From: Saposhnikovia divaricata
Taxonomy: Eukaryota; Streptophyta; Magnoliopsida; Apiales; Apiaceae
Direction of reading: 5' to 3'
DNA: 64,000 bases
Assembly (NCBI GenBank): GCA_036435485.1
Contig: CM071600.1
Location: 115,684,046-115,748,045, forward strand
Part shown: piece by piece, positions 46,107-57,673 of the stretch
Layout of the letters: each line of letters starts with the position of its first letter
Position numbering within the stretch: the stretch's first letter is position 1
Made by a program: the position numbers and the translations under genes
The notes under the pieces: generated by a model
What the model saw: the letters and a program-made list of their open reading frames with translations, nothing else
The model's database searches: none
What the model was told of the DNA's origin: nothing

Positions 46107-47705
46107 TTCCTGAAATCAAAAAAGAGAAATGTTACCAAAGGAAACACATACTTGTATGTCATACGCTATCAACATGTCTTTCATTTAATCTATAAATAAA
46201 TTTCGGAGAATGAGGTTGTTTCAATGGCATGTGCACAGAGATTACCACTTTCTGTACAGACTACCGCTTTTTGCAGTTCTGTAAATAACAATGTTCTCTC
46301 CCATACACTATGTAAATTTAATATAAAACCTATACTATGGTTAACTCTTGCTGTAAAGTTATTTCAAGTGATGCTTCGAAGCACCAATATTTCATTTCTT
46401 CTTGATTCATTACTAATAAAAAAAATATGTTCTCTCCAATATTCCATTTTACTACAATAAAGAACAATCAACAATACTATGTTTAAAATAAAAACATTAT
46501 AAAGTATGGAGTTAGTGTGTGGTTTGAATTCCTCATGTATACATATTATTACATGATAAATGTTATAGAATGTTAAACATATAATAGCAAGGGCATAGAC
46601 ATTACATAATAAACACATGGAAAAATTAAAAACTTGTTAGCCAAACCAAAAACAATTAACTTACTAATAATTGCACATATACAGATACATGTATGTGCAC
46701 GCACACACAACATAACACTGCAAGGATCCTCACCCATCAACGGTCTTTAATTCGTTAATTTGATTGATGGAGTTTATTCCTATGCAAAAATAATAACTGC
46801 TTTACATTTTTTTATGCAGTAGTACGAATCAAATTAGTTTATTCGTCCAACGAAAAATTGATGGACTTTTATCAATGCAACAGATGTTTTTTGATCCATC
46901 AATCAAATTGATGGTCATCAATCCATCAACAACTCCATCAAAAATGATGGAGTAGCTAACGGATTCACAGTGTTCAATTTTACTGATGAATCAATAAAAG
47001 AACCGCTGCATTACTAAACTCCGTCACATTTTCTAGCATTGGTGCATATGCTCTGCATAATTACCTAATATATGACAATCACATGAACTATTACTAGCTA
47101 GTAATAATTAGGACAGAAAAAGCTGAAATAAAACCGATACCGATAAAGCCCAAACCGAAAAATTAAAAACCGAACCCTTTCAAAGGGCTTGGTTCGAGTT
47201 ATAGGTTCCAACCGAACGAAACAGGTTATCAAAATAGATATATAATTTAAATAGCTTATATACATTTTACAATAAACAAATACAAATATATGCATATTTT
47301 GTAAATATAAGTAATTACAACTAATTGCAATTTTCTGCTTTCTGGTTTATTAATAATGTATGTTCATTATTTATAGATGAGCTGAAAGTTGTTGGAATTT
47401 CATTTGAGCACCTCGACATCTATGAGACTATGATGATGACAAGAGGAGAGAGGTAATCTTTCTGTAAATTTTTAAATTAAAGACACTTACAAGTTATAAT
47501 ACAAACTTGATGTTGATTGTTTTTATCGAAAATATTATCAAAATCTCTGTTGACTCTTTCCTTTGTAACTATAGAATGCAAAAGCCATAAATAGGATGCA
47601 TGCAACTGGCCAGATTGCCACACTTCATACTTTTGGAAAGGGACCTTCATAGGGATCATGTGCATGTATATATATCTATGCTAATTATTTGAGGAGTGAT
47701 GGTTA
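46107..47705. other. Intergenic, with CCATCAA/TTGATGG-rich segment at 46733-46990
   Basis: No gene. CCATCAAT/ATTGATGG arms with a 3-bp spacer lie at 46907-46925 and several more CCATCAA copies around it. It could be a decayed MITE. The rest is AT-rich. Confidence 0.4.
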
Positions 47706-47714
47706 AAATATATT
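47706..47714. repeat. 9-bp target site duplication of the Mutator-like element, left
   Basis: AAATATATT here and at 51060-51068, directly outside the inverted repeat ends; 9 bp is the usual Mutator size. Confidence 0.9.
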
Positions 47715-47812
47715 GGGAAATTCTCAATGGTAACACTGTACTTTTGGCTTTTGCCAGTGGTAACATTACGTCTTTGACTTCTCTTAACGGTACCCTTAAC
47801 TAATTGACTTCC
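47715..47812 (+). repeat. MULE left terminal inverted repeat
   Basis: Matches the reverse complement of 50959-51059, e.g. ATTCTCAATGGTA, GCTTTTGCCAGTGGTA and TTGACTTCTCTTAA. Confidence 0.9.
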
Positions 47813-48389
47813 TTCATTAAGTACCACTCTGTTACTAATAGATTTTAGAAACGTTAATTATAGTTTTAATAACATAATTTACTATTAAAAGTAAATTAAA
47901 AATATTTTAAAGTAAAACCATGTATCAAAAAGACATAACTCCACTATCTTGTCTCATAAACCCAAAAGTCATTATTGCGTCTTTCAATTAGGGCTTAGTC
48001 GAATTGGGGATTGGGGCTTTGGCGATCGATATCCTCCATCGTTGATCATAACTTATTCTATTCGATCTTCAAGCGTTTGACAGGTATGTTCAATTTCAAT
48101 ATCCTCCTTGTCTTGTAATCGTGATATGTGTGTTTATTCGTTATGTTAATTTTTGTTTTGTAAGTATTCATGATATATATGTATGCGGTTGATGTATATA
48201 TATGCGGTAGTGTTTGTGTTGACATATATGTATGTTTTTGTGAGCTTAGTGTTCTGTTTTTGTGAGTTTATTGTTCCCTTTTGTATTTGCAGAATGGATG
48301 ATAGTAATAAAATCTTGAAATTTAATTGGAGGGATAAGATTGTTGAGGTCAAGGTAGATATTGATAAGTGTACGTTGTTAGACATTGTA

Positions 48390-48669
48390 CTCCCTCCGTC
48401 CCCTCAAGTTCTTTACGCTGGACACGGAGACCAAGGATAGTGGGTGTAATATTGTTAAAATAAATGTAGTTGGTGTAATAGTGATTTTATTGTTAAAATA
48501 AGTGAAGTAGTGAGTGTAATAGTGTAAAGTGTTGGAAAAAAGGAGTGAAGTAATGGATGTAATAATGTATTTTATTGTTAAAAGTTATTATTCTTAGTAA
48601 TGTAAAGAATTGGTGGGACGTCCCAAAAAAGAAAGTGTAAAGAAATGAGAGGGACAGGGGGAGAGGGAG
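48390..48669 (+). mobile_element. Stowaway-type MITE in MULE exon (copy A)
   Basis: CTCCCTCCGTCCCCTC...GGGGGAGAGGGAG flanked by TA (48388-48389, 48670-48671). The GGACACGGAGACCAAGGATAG block lies at its left end. Confidence 0.88.
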
Positions 48670-48865
48670 TAGTAAATTACGAAGATTTTGCTAAGAAGAA
48701 TGGTATAAGGTTGGATTATCCTTATCCTACATTTTATTATGTGTTTGAGATGAAACATCACTCTTTAACTGTCGACAAGGATCTAATGTTAATGTTCCAA
48801 AGGTTATCTGCAAAGGCTACTATTGATATATGGGTTGGGAAAACTTTAAAACAAACTACATTGTA

Positions 48866-49149
48866 CTCCCTCCGTCCCAATGGATTCTTTACAGTTACTA
48901 ATTTGGGACGTCCCACTGGATTCTTTACATTACCCAAAATAGTAACTTTCAACAATAAAATATATTATTACATCCACTACTTCACTCCACTTTTTCAACA
49001 CTTTACACTATTACACCCACTACTTCATTTATTTTAACAATAAAATCACTATTACACCCACTACTTCATTTATTTTAACAATATTACATCCACTATCCTT
49101 GGTCTCCGTGCCCAGCCCCCATGTAAAGAATCCAGCAGGACGGAGGGAG
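48866..49149 (-). mobile_element. Stowaway-type MITE in MULE exon (copy B, inverted relative to A)
   Basis: CTCCCTCCGTCCCAATGG...GACGGAGGGAG flanked by TA (48864-48865, 49150-49151). The block found at the left of copy A is present here in reverse complement at the right end, so the two are oppositely oriented members of one family. Confidence 0.88.
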
Positions 49150-50958
49150 TATATGTTAGTGTTGAATTTAAGGAGAAATGCTAAAAATGAAAAGAAAATA
49201 GGTCCTTCAACTGATAACCTCCATTCTTTTGATGACCTCCCTTCTCTTGATGATCTAGTGGATACTTCAGCTGAACCAACAAAATCCATACCTCAACTCA
49301 AGCATCAGAAATTAAAACATCTGATAAGGGTAAAAAACCACAAAAAATACCCAAACCAAAAAGAAAGACTTTTACATTCTAAAAGAATCAAGCAGGAAAG
49401 ATCTGATAGGCAAAAGGTACATTGTTCTCTTGTCATTTATGCACTATTTTTGTGATATATGTTGTCTAGTTTAATGTTTCTTTACTTTATTTCAGGGGAT
49501 TGATGGCCAAGCGCAAGGAGAAGGTACTGTTGTAGGCATCTTAGTAGGAACTATAAGAAACAATTTCCAGGACCAGTTATGTACACTCTTTTTTGGAGGG
49601 CCTGCAATGCCACCAGTCAGTTTACTTATAGAAAAGCAATGGAGAGGCTCCATAAGGCAGGTGGTGAGAGGGTTATGACTTGGTTTGCTAAGTTGGGAGA
49701 TCCAAGCAATTGGAATAAACACAAGTTTGATCCAAATGTTTGTCATGACTCCAATACATATAATTTTGTTGAGAGCTTTAATTCAACTCTTGGAGTTGAT
49801 AGATGTAGACCAGTGTTGACACTCCTTGAAGGTAATTATAGAACCTTTGCTACTGTTATTCTACTTTTACTACTCTACTGACTATCTTGTACATGTTATA
49901 TTTGTAGGAATTAGAAGAGTTTGTATAGTCAGAATAGCAATAAGACAACAAACAACAATTTTATGGAATGAAGAAGATCTTTGTCCTAAGATTCTGAAGG
50001 CTATTATAGAGACTAGCAAAGGCACCATAAGTTGTAAAACCTACATGTCAAAACCTGGGGAATATGAGATACATGAGGGTAAATCCCAGTTTCCCTTGTC
50101 TTTGAATAACAAACTGTGCTCATGTGGTGCTTGGCACCTTTCTGGAATTCCATGCAGGCATGCAATTCGAGCTATGGTGCATACAAAGATTGATCCAAAT
50201 AAGGTAGTTAGCTCATGGTACTCTGTCAGGACCTATAAGCAGGCCTATGGGCTTAATATCAATCCTATTCCTTATCAAGTAAACTGGACAACTTATGATG
50301 GAATCTCTACTATAATGCCACCAACAATGAAAAGGGGTGTTGGGAGGCCAAGTAGAAATAGGAGAAGAGATGAGGGAGAAGATGAGAAGGGAAAGAGAAC
50401 AGAGACTGTGCAGTGCAAGAAATGTAAATATTTTGGCCATAATTCGAGGACATGTAAGGATGCTCCAACTGAGAAAGAATTGAAAGTAGCTGAAACAAAG
50501 TTGGTTAGAAATCCAATGATTAGGGATCAATCCAGTGCAGCTAAAGCAGCCAGAATAGAAGCAAAACAGCCAAAGATGCACCAAATTCCGCTAAGACAAC
50601 TGAAAAAGCAACTACATCTATGAAAAGGAAGACTAGAACTCAGGGAAGTGCATCTCAGCCATATGTTCTTACTGCATCCCAATCTCAGCAGAAAAAATGA
50701 TTTTCTTTGAATGTAGTAATATTTTGGGTTATTTTATATGGTATTTTAGATGGTTTAGTAGTATTTTGGGTTATTTTGGATGGTTTGGTAGTATTTCTAG
50801 TTTCAATTACTTTGTATGCTATTTCGATTATTTTGGATGGTTTGGATAGTATTTTGGATGAACATATGCAATGCTGTTTTTTTTACATGTTTTATCAGTT
50901 TTTTACATGTCTTTTTTACCCTACTTAACGTTTCTCTAACAAAATGGTATCTTTATTA

Positions 50959-51059
50959 GGAAGTCAATTTGGTTAAGGGTACCATTAAGAGAAGTCAAAA
51001 ACGTAATGCGGTAATGGTACCACTGGCAAAAGCCCCAGTGGTACCATTGAGAATTTTCC
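50959..51059 (-). repeat. MULE right terminal inverted repeat
   Basis: Inverted copy of 47715-47812; ends GAGAATTTTCC directly before AAATATATT. Confidence 0.9.
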
Positions 51060-51871
51060 AAATATATTTTATGTTTGAAGTGTTGAATCAACCAACTTGC
51101 AACATACTGCATGCAGTCAATCTAGCTTACATATTACAAATCTACCTTCATGCATATCATGTATTAATTAATAAAAGATATTCATTATCTAGTATCATCA
51201 TCAATGTTACTGAAGGCGAGAGGCGCAAAACCCTTTTCGACGCGCGGGGCAAGGCGAGACGAAGCGCACAAGTTGAAAACCTTGCATATTTATATACATA
51301 AACACACACACATATATACACACAAATTAATGACACATAAAACTTTCATATCTAAACTTCGAAAATTTTATTATATACTTACCAAAAAATACAACATTGT
51401 CAAAGTAACTAATAATATATCCAAACTAATTTTTAAAATAATGAAACATATAGAATTTTATTTTTTAATTAAAAATTATATAAAGAAACTATTCAATTAT
51501 GAAAAGTCTCACTTATGTGTATATACTAACTCTACTATATAATTATATACAATATATATTGTACACATTATAGGCATATAAAGAAAATTTTGAATTATAT
51601 TTCTATAACACATCCATGACATACATAATAGTATAGATACATAATTCATACAAATATTATTTGTATTATAAGAATCTATGATACCGGTAACTACGATGCA
51701 CATAGCCACACACACACATATATATATCAACATTAGATGCACACAACAAACGAACTTGGCATTAAAAATCAGTGGAACATGAGATGAAGATGAAGTATAT
51801 CCGATGGATTAGAAATGACGAACTAGGAAAGAAAATGGAAAAACTCTGTGCTAAATCTAAAAGGCGGAAAC
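51060..51871. other. Right MULE target duplication, then AT-rich intergenic DNA
   Basis: AAATATATT (51060-51068) is the right duplication. After it I see no gene. GGCGAGAGGCGC at 51216 resembles the complement of text near 52650 and may be an older terminal repeat. CA/TA microsatellite-like stretches lie around 51300 and 51710. Confidence 0.5.
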
Positions 51872-52455
51872 CAGTGTTGTTAAAGGCGCGATTAATTGCG
51901 CGATTAATGGCGCTTCGCGCTTAGTTGCAAGGTGTGCGATTCGAAAATGTGCGATTTAGCACGATTCTGAAATCGTCCAAAAGGCGCTCATGAGGCGCTA
52001 AAAAGCGCAAAAAGGCGCTAAAAGGCGCAAAAAAGCGCTACAAGGCGCAAAAAGGCGCTCATAACAGTAAAAGACATGAATACCCTTAAAAAGGAGGATA
52101 AAAGGAAAAAACCCCTAAAATTATTTCACACAACTAATGGAAGATCTTTTGAAGTCTGATAAATGATAATGAAGAGGTAGAGCGATAATTTGAGGGGCCG
52201 GAGATTGAGTTAGATGACACCGAAGCTTTTGAATTAGAGAACTTTATAAATGAAGGCTTCATTATTGATATTATTATCATTTTATTTATGTTCTTTGTTA
52301 TGTTTGAATGTTAAGATTATGTTAAGTAGTAGTTTATTGTTAAATATGTGCTTATCTTTTTTTGGTAAAAAGGCGCGCGATTAATGGCGCTTCGCGATTC
52401 GCGCCTCAAATTTGGGTCTTGCGCTTTTTTATAATTAGCGCCTTAAACAACACTG
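51872..52455. mobile_element. hAT-type MITE with GGCGC-rich subterminal repeats
   Basis: TIRs CAGTGTTGTTAAAGGCGC and its complement (one mismatch in 18) are flanked by the 8-bp duplication GCGGAAAC (51864-51871, 52456-52463), the size made by hAT transposases. 51960-52070 repeats AAGGCGC and AAAGCGC about a dozen times. A short acidic peptide-like stretch near 52195-52260 (IELDDTEAFELENF) may derive from the end of an autonomous hAT gene. Confidence 0.9.
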
Positions 52456-52463
52456 GCGGAAAC

Positions 52464-53141
52464 CATTGAATATGTTTGCTGTTTCTTATTCTCATCTTCG
52501 AGTATGTTTGTACTCTAAATTTGGGATGAAATTAAAAGAATTTTGATTTGGGCTTTGCGTTTTCATTCTGCGCTTCGACTGAGCCTCAGAGGTTGAGACG
52601 CGCACCTCATTAAAAGGGATGCACCTAGGGCAAATCAAGTCGACTACCTAGCGCCTCGCCGAATATTTAACATTAATCATCATACAGAATCTTAGGCCCT
52701 AATATTTGATATCAATATTATCACATTTGTGGGTGAACTAGAAAACACAGAACGCATAAGAAAAAATTCCCGACAGACTATGGATTGATAAAAAAGGTTT
52801 AGAACATTTAATTGGTGATTTGTGAACATGGAGGGAAGGGCTGCAGACGTGCCACCTAAAGGACCCAACATATGAAGGTTGATTTCCATTGATCAGCTGG
52901 AATTTAAAGTATTGATTTATATATCACTTGGATTCAAACGTTTGTCAAAGTTCAAAAATGCTTTCTCAGCAACATAAATTAGGCTTGACAACCTTGAAGC
53001 TGAATATCATATCAAAGGCAAGATATAAACCACTAAATCTCAGCAAAAGCACTTCAGTCATTTCCCTTACTTTACAATCAAATCCACTCTTCTTATATGA
53101 ATACTTGAGCTAGCATCGAAGGGACTCGAGGGTGATAAAAT
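52464..53141. other. Intergenic, no gene seen
   Basis: AT-rich; another GCGCCTCGCC-containing patch at 52560-52665. Confidence 0.5.
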
Positions 53142-53149
53142 GATACTGG

Positions 53150-53760
53150 CTAAGAAGCACGGACTCGGATACGGCGACACGGGACACGGGTACGGGGACT
53201 CGAGGATTCGCCAATCATCGAAGAGTCTTGGATACGGGACTCGGCAAATAAAATAAAATTATATATATATATATATATTCATGATAAGATTTGTATATGT
53301 AAAATACTTAACATTTTCATTCATAAATACATAAGTTCATAACAAGTAATAAAAATTTCATTCATCAAAATAAGTGGAAAACTAGAAAAAGCTCGGTCAA
53401 TATTCTCAACATTCTGCTCATCTTGGTAAAAAGAACAGACTCCATCTCTGGTTCATCTAGGGAAAGGTTTGCAATCATAGATATATAAAACATGTATGTA
53501 TATGTAGTCAGCGGCTGTCTTTAAATGTAGATTATAAAGATAATGGGCTGGGTTATTTTACTTGGGCTGGGTGTTTTTAAGTAGGGAAGAGTCCCTGCCG
53601 AGTCGGGGACGAGTCGGAGCCGAGTCGGGGCCGAGTCGGGGACGAGTCCAACCACGTTTTCGTCCCGACTCTCCCCCTGGCGAGTCCGACACGCACTCAG
53701 CCGAGTCGAGCGAGTCGGACTCGCATACGGCAGCCAAAACGAAGAGTCCGTGCTTCCTAG
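53150..53760. mobile_element. hAT-type MITE with GAGTCG-rich repeats
   Basis: TIRs CTAAGAAGCACGGACTC and, at the right end, the complement of CTAGGAAGCACGGACTC (16 of 17 match), are flanked by the 8-bp duplication GATACTGG (53142-53149, 53761-53768). 53590-53730 repeats GAGTCGGGGACGAGTCGG-like units. A (TA)n run sits at about 53255-53277. No coding frame of its own. Confidence 0.9.
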
Positions 53761-53963
53761 GATACTGGTAGCTAGAATTTTTCAAAACCTAAAAACAAAC
53801 CCTTTTTCGAAAAAAAAATCTCATTTCTAGTTTAATATTGTGATATTCACATATCAATTTTGCGAGATAAATTAGGAAACAAAATTTCATAAAATTTTGC
53901 TTGGTTGGAAACAAATTTGAAAACACAAATAAACAATCCATATCCCGCATCTTTTGCTTATCT

Positions 53964-54198
53964 TTTTTTTTTTTTTTTAACATGGGAACCCGCAGCCGCT
54001 ACCCTTCGGGTGCGCTCTGGGTAAACCCATGGGCTCACGCAATAGCCTGCAAACCACGTGATCCAAGGCAAACCGCACAAGTGCGACAGGCTCTGCCCCA
54101 GGATGGCATAATCACAAATCTGCCTCCCATGGGAGTCGAACCTGTGACCAAGAGGTGAGATGACCTCTCTTTAACCAACTGAGACAACCCTTGCGGGC
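53964..54198 (-). mobile_element. tRNA-derived SINE (Au-like)
   Basis: On the minus strand it begins GCCCGCAAGGGTTG and shows pol III box A (TGTCTCAGTTGG, 54175-54186) and box B (GGTTCGACTCC, 54132-54142). It ends in a poly(A) that appears as the T-run 53964-53978 on +. It is flanked by TTGCTTATCT at 53954-53963 and 54199-54208, a target duplication of the type made by LINE machinery. About 235 bp. Confidence 0.88.
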
Positions 54199-54208
54199 TT
54201 GCTTATCT

Positions 54209-56029
54209 ATCTTGGTCATGGGTAATAACAAATACAACTTAAGAGACCTTCTGATGGGGAATGAAAGAGCAGAATTCAAATATATGCTATTTACTGGTGT
54301 GTATATAGTTAGAACTTACTAAATATATAATAGGTTATTTATAATAGGCCCAGTTGGTAACGAGCATTGATCCATTAGGTTTAGTACTAGGGTTTTATTC
54401 TCTATATAAATGATGTAATCCCCCATATACTCTCTAAGACTTGATTAATATACGCTGATTACTATATCAATATTACATTGGGTCTCATATGTGGGTTGCT
54501 ATACATATTCTCCCTTCCGCGGTTGGGAAACTCTTGGGGTAGTAGGTTTTCTGCAATTAATCCACCCAAGTTTATCAGTTATTATTGTTTTTATATCACC
54601 TACCCATCTTTTTAAATTCGTTCCTAAATCACCGTTTCCTTTTTACTCAATACAAGTAACGATGTCATCAAAGCTCACTATGGTAGACAAAGGCAGAAGT
54701 AGTCCCGATATGAAATTAACGGAATCCATGAAAATCCGAAAAGAAGAGTTTTTTGACTTCTACCTAATCATCTGGTCTAACACTAACAAGTTTTAATGTA
54801 AAATGCAAGGTATGGTTCCCTAAATGATAAAGACACCAACATGATGCTTATAACATGTGCCCAATCAACTTAAAGTTTTTCTACGGCTCACCCTACCTCA
54901 ATCAGGGTTTTTGGATCTTGTACGACTTTGTTCTTCTGTAATTTGTGACCGAGGTAACTGATGAGTGCCTTTTTAGCCTTTTTATAAACTAAAGGCTCTC
55001 ACACTCGGCCCAATTTGGGTTACCAGCAGTATGAATTTACTAACTTATACTAACATTATCTGCAAATTCAAGTTGTATACAACATTTCTAGGTGAAGATC
55101 AATTTTTTCCACCAATCTTTAATCAGGTCCAAACCGGTCATTGCTTAGTAACGATAATAAGATAACGTGATTCACGATATCTTGCCTTCCTTTTTAAATT
55201 CTTCAATAAAATAAAATCAAGTATTCAAGATACGAAACTAACTAAATCCATTTATCACAAAGCCCAGCTAATCTAATAATAAAATTGAACCTAATCTATA
55301 ATTAACATCTCTTTGAAAATGTATCGATTCAATCACGTAATGTTATTAAATGTCGATGCATTTATATACATCTGAATCCAGAATCATAGAAAAAAAATCT
55401 TACAATCAAACTCAAAATCAACTAATGCGTCCTACTACACAATTAATGATTGCATAGCCCAATTGAGGATATAATTCACTACTGTCTAATAATTCACTAC
55501 TGTCTAAGGTAAATTTAACAGAAATTAACAAATATATTCAAACAAACAGAAAATGAATTAAATCTTTAAATCACGAAATGGAAATGAACAGAAAGAAAGA
55601 AAGAATAGCATACCATTGCTAGTGATCTTCAAGAGTAAGAACCAAGGGTTGCGATTTTTTCGGGGGCTGTGTGTTTTATAAAATGTAGTAACGAAATGAC
55701 TGTATAAGCAGAAATGATGGTTTCACTGTCTGGACTCTGGGTTAACTATTTTGGGCTTGGCCCAGTTTATTGCAACGTCAGTCTTTAGTATATGTACGTA
55801 CGAGTGCAATTTTGGATAAATTTTATAAAAAGAATTATTATTACTACTGTTCACAAAGAAGGACGAGTCTTTGTACCATATTATTAAAAGGGCTTGCTTT
55901 TTCCTGAAGTTTACCTTAGGTAAGAATTCTGATATTATAAGAAAAATAATATAAATATAGGGTTATTTTTGTAAATACAGGAGGGCATGTTCAATTATTA
56001 CAAAATAATCATTAAAAAATTGTATTAAA
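54209..56029. other. Intergenic, no gene recognised
   Basis: AT-rich. 54300-54480 has an LTR-like look (TATATAAATGATG) but no duplication was found. Nothing coding is supported. Confidence 0.5.
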
Positions 56030-57673
56030 ACGTGCTTTAGAATTCCAGAGGGGTTATGCCAAGAAATAGAGAAATTAATGGCACGGTATTGGTGGGGTTC
56101 TTTCCAATCCAAACGAAAAATTCATTGGAGAGCATGGAAGAAGATAAGTATTCCAAAGAATGAGGGTGGGCTAGGTTTCAGGAATTTTGTGCAATATAAT
56201 CAAGCGATACCGGCAAATCAAGCATGGAGAATTCTAACAAATCCAACATCTCTCTTAGCACAGGTTCTACAATCCAAATACTTCACAAATTCTAGTTTTT
56301 TAGAGTCCAAAGAAGGGGCTTGCCCATCGCTGACTTGGAGAAGCATTTATTGGGGGAAGAGTTTACTACATCAAGGTTTAAGGAAGCGTATAGGAAACGG
56401 ACAGAGCACCATGGCTTTTAAAGATCCTTGGATCCCAAGACCATCATCTTTCCTACCAATAACTCGAGGAACAAATGAAAACATGAAAGTCTCTGAACTC
56501 ATCCTGACACCAGGCAAGTGGAATAGGGAACTAATTCAGCAGAATTTTTTGGTTCCAGATTCTGAGCTTATTTTGACTATTCCACTTAGTCCTTTTAACC
56601 ATAGTGACTCGTGGTTTTGGCACTATAGTAGAAATGGACTCTACTCTGTCAGAAGTGGATACAGTCTTGCTAAAAGGGCCTCGGGTCCATCTTCTTCTGC
56701 TGAAGTGTTATCAACATGGTGGAAATCTTTTTGGGCAATTAAAATTCCACGAAAGATCTTAATTTTTGGATGGAGAGGCTATCACGAAATTCTGCCAACT
56801 ATGAAGGGTTTATATCGTAGGAATGTATCTGTTCATAGCAATTGTCCGCTATGTGGATGTTGGGAGGATTCGAATGCGCATGCAGTTTTTTGGTGTCCGG
56901 TTTCACAAGAATTCTGGGCACTACTGGATTTGCCTTTTCTGATAGGAAATAAAGAAGGGATCACATTCAATGGTGTGTTGTTATACGCTAGTGAACTACT
57001 TGATAAAGAAGAATTTGCAAAGGTGTTAATTGTAGCGTGGATTGTATGGACTGAAAGAAACAAGAAAACTCATGGGCAACAACAAAGAACTACACAGCAA
57101 ATGAAAACATGGTTCTCAAATTATTATGAGGAGATGAATAATATAAAAGCACCAGGAAATGGAGTAATTGCGGAAGAGAAGTCATCTCATAGAGGTCAAG
57201 CAGAGGATAAAGAGTTACAGTTTCATGACCATATACTATTAGTAGATGCAAGTATTTCTAATTCTTCGAATAAGGTAGGATTAGGAGCTGTTATTCTCGC
57301 ACCAGATAAGAAAGTACAGGCTGCTCTATCAAAACCGCTTGAAGGCAATCTATCGATTTTTCATGCAGAAGCATTAGCTCTACTGGTGGGTCTATGATGG
57401 GCACAAACTGTCGGATTGCCTATTTTGAAGATATTTAGCGATTCTTTGTCTCTGGTCCAAGCATTGAGGAATAGAATTGAATATCAAAATGAAGTAGGTA
57501 TTCTTCTTGCTGATATTAGAATGTTGTTATCTAGTTTTTCAGAAGCAGAAGTTGGTCATATTAATCGCAAGTTCAATGTTAAAGCTCATAAATTGGCTAA
57601 ACATGCGATTCAACTGGATGAGGAATCGTCCTGGATGGAAGAGATACCTCATAGTGATAATCATAATATGTGA
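56030..57673 (+). pseudogene. LINE ORF2, C-terminal part (zf-RVT and RNase H-like), 5'-truncated
   Basis: The frame enters at about 56030 with RIPEGLCQEIEKLMARYWWG, the usual LINE text before the RT-associated zinc domain. It continues with KISIPKNEGGLGFRN and NQAWRILTNP, the zf-RVT domain (WWKSFWAIKIPRKILIFGWR, CPLCGCWEDSNAHAVFWCP), and an RNase H-like domain (LLVDASIS, IFHAEALALLVG, KIFSDSLSLVQAL, HINRKFNVKAHKLAKHA). One TGA at 57395-57397 interrupts RNase H. RT and endonuclease are missing, consistent with the usual 5' truncation on insertion. No clear poly(A) or target duplication was identified. Confidence 0.85.

Larger units (their letters stand above)
48294..50700 (+). pseudogene. MuDR-type transposase gene lacking the catalytic core
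   Basis: The ATG at 48294 follows a 5' intron (48084-48292). The N-terminal part (48294-48389, 48670-48865, 49150-49416) is split by two MITEs placed in TA sites. Introns 49417-49495 and 49832-49907 have GT-AG ends. Downstream are the region that normally follows the DDE core (RNYKKQFPG, FWRACNAT, NTYNFVESFNSTLG), the SWIM zinc finger (CSCGAWHLSGIPCRH) and a C-terminal knuckle (CKKCKYFGHNSRTC). The ~300-residue stretch with the catalytic DDE residues is absent between 49495 and 49530, so the product could bind DNA at most. A frame change near 50560 moves the end to TGA 50698-50700. Confidence 0.88.
47715..51059 (+). mobile_element. Mutator-like element (MULE) with ~100-bp terminal inverted repeats
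   Basis: The left TIR 47715-47812 (GGGAAATTCTCAATGGTA...) and right TIR 50959-51059 are inverted copies with scattered mismatches. They are flanked by 9-bp duplications AAATATATT. The interior carries a transposase-derived gene with SWIM finger and zinc knuckle but no catalytic core, plus two Stowaway MITEs. Total 3345 bp. Confidence 0.93.

Noticed and set aside
54132..54186. A functional tRNA gene on the minus strand
   Set aside because: Box A and B are present but there is no cloverleaf with an acceptor stem; poly(A) tail and target duplication show a SINE.
54298..54476. Solo LTR suggested by TG...TTACA and a TATA-like stretch
   Set aside because: No matching 5-bp target duplication and no second copy in the window.
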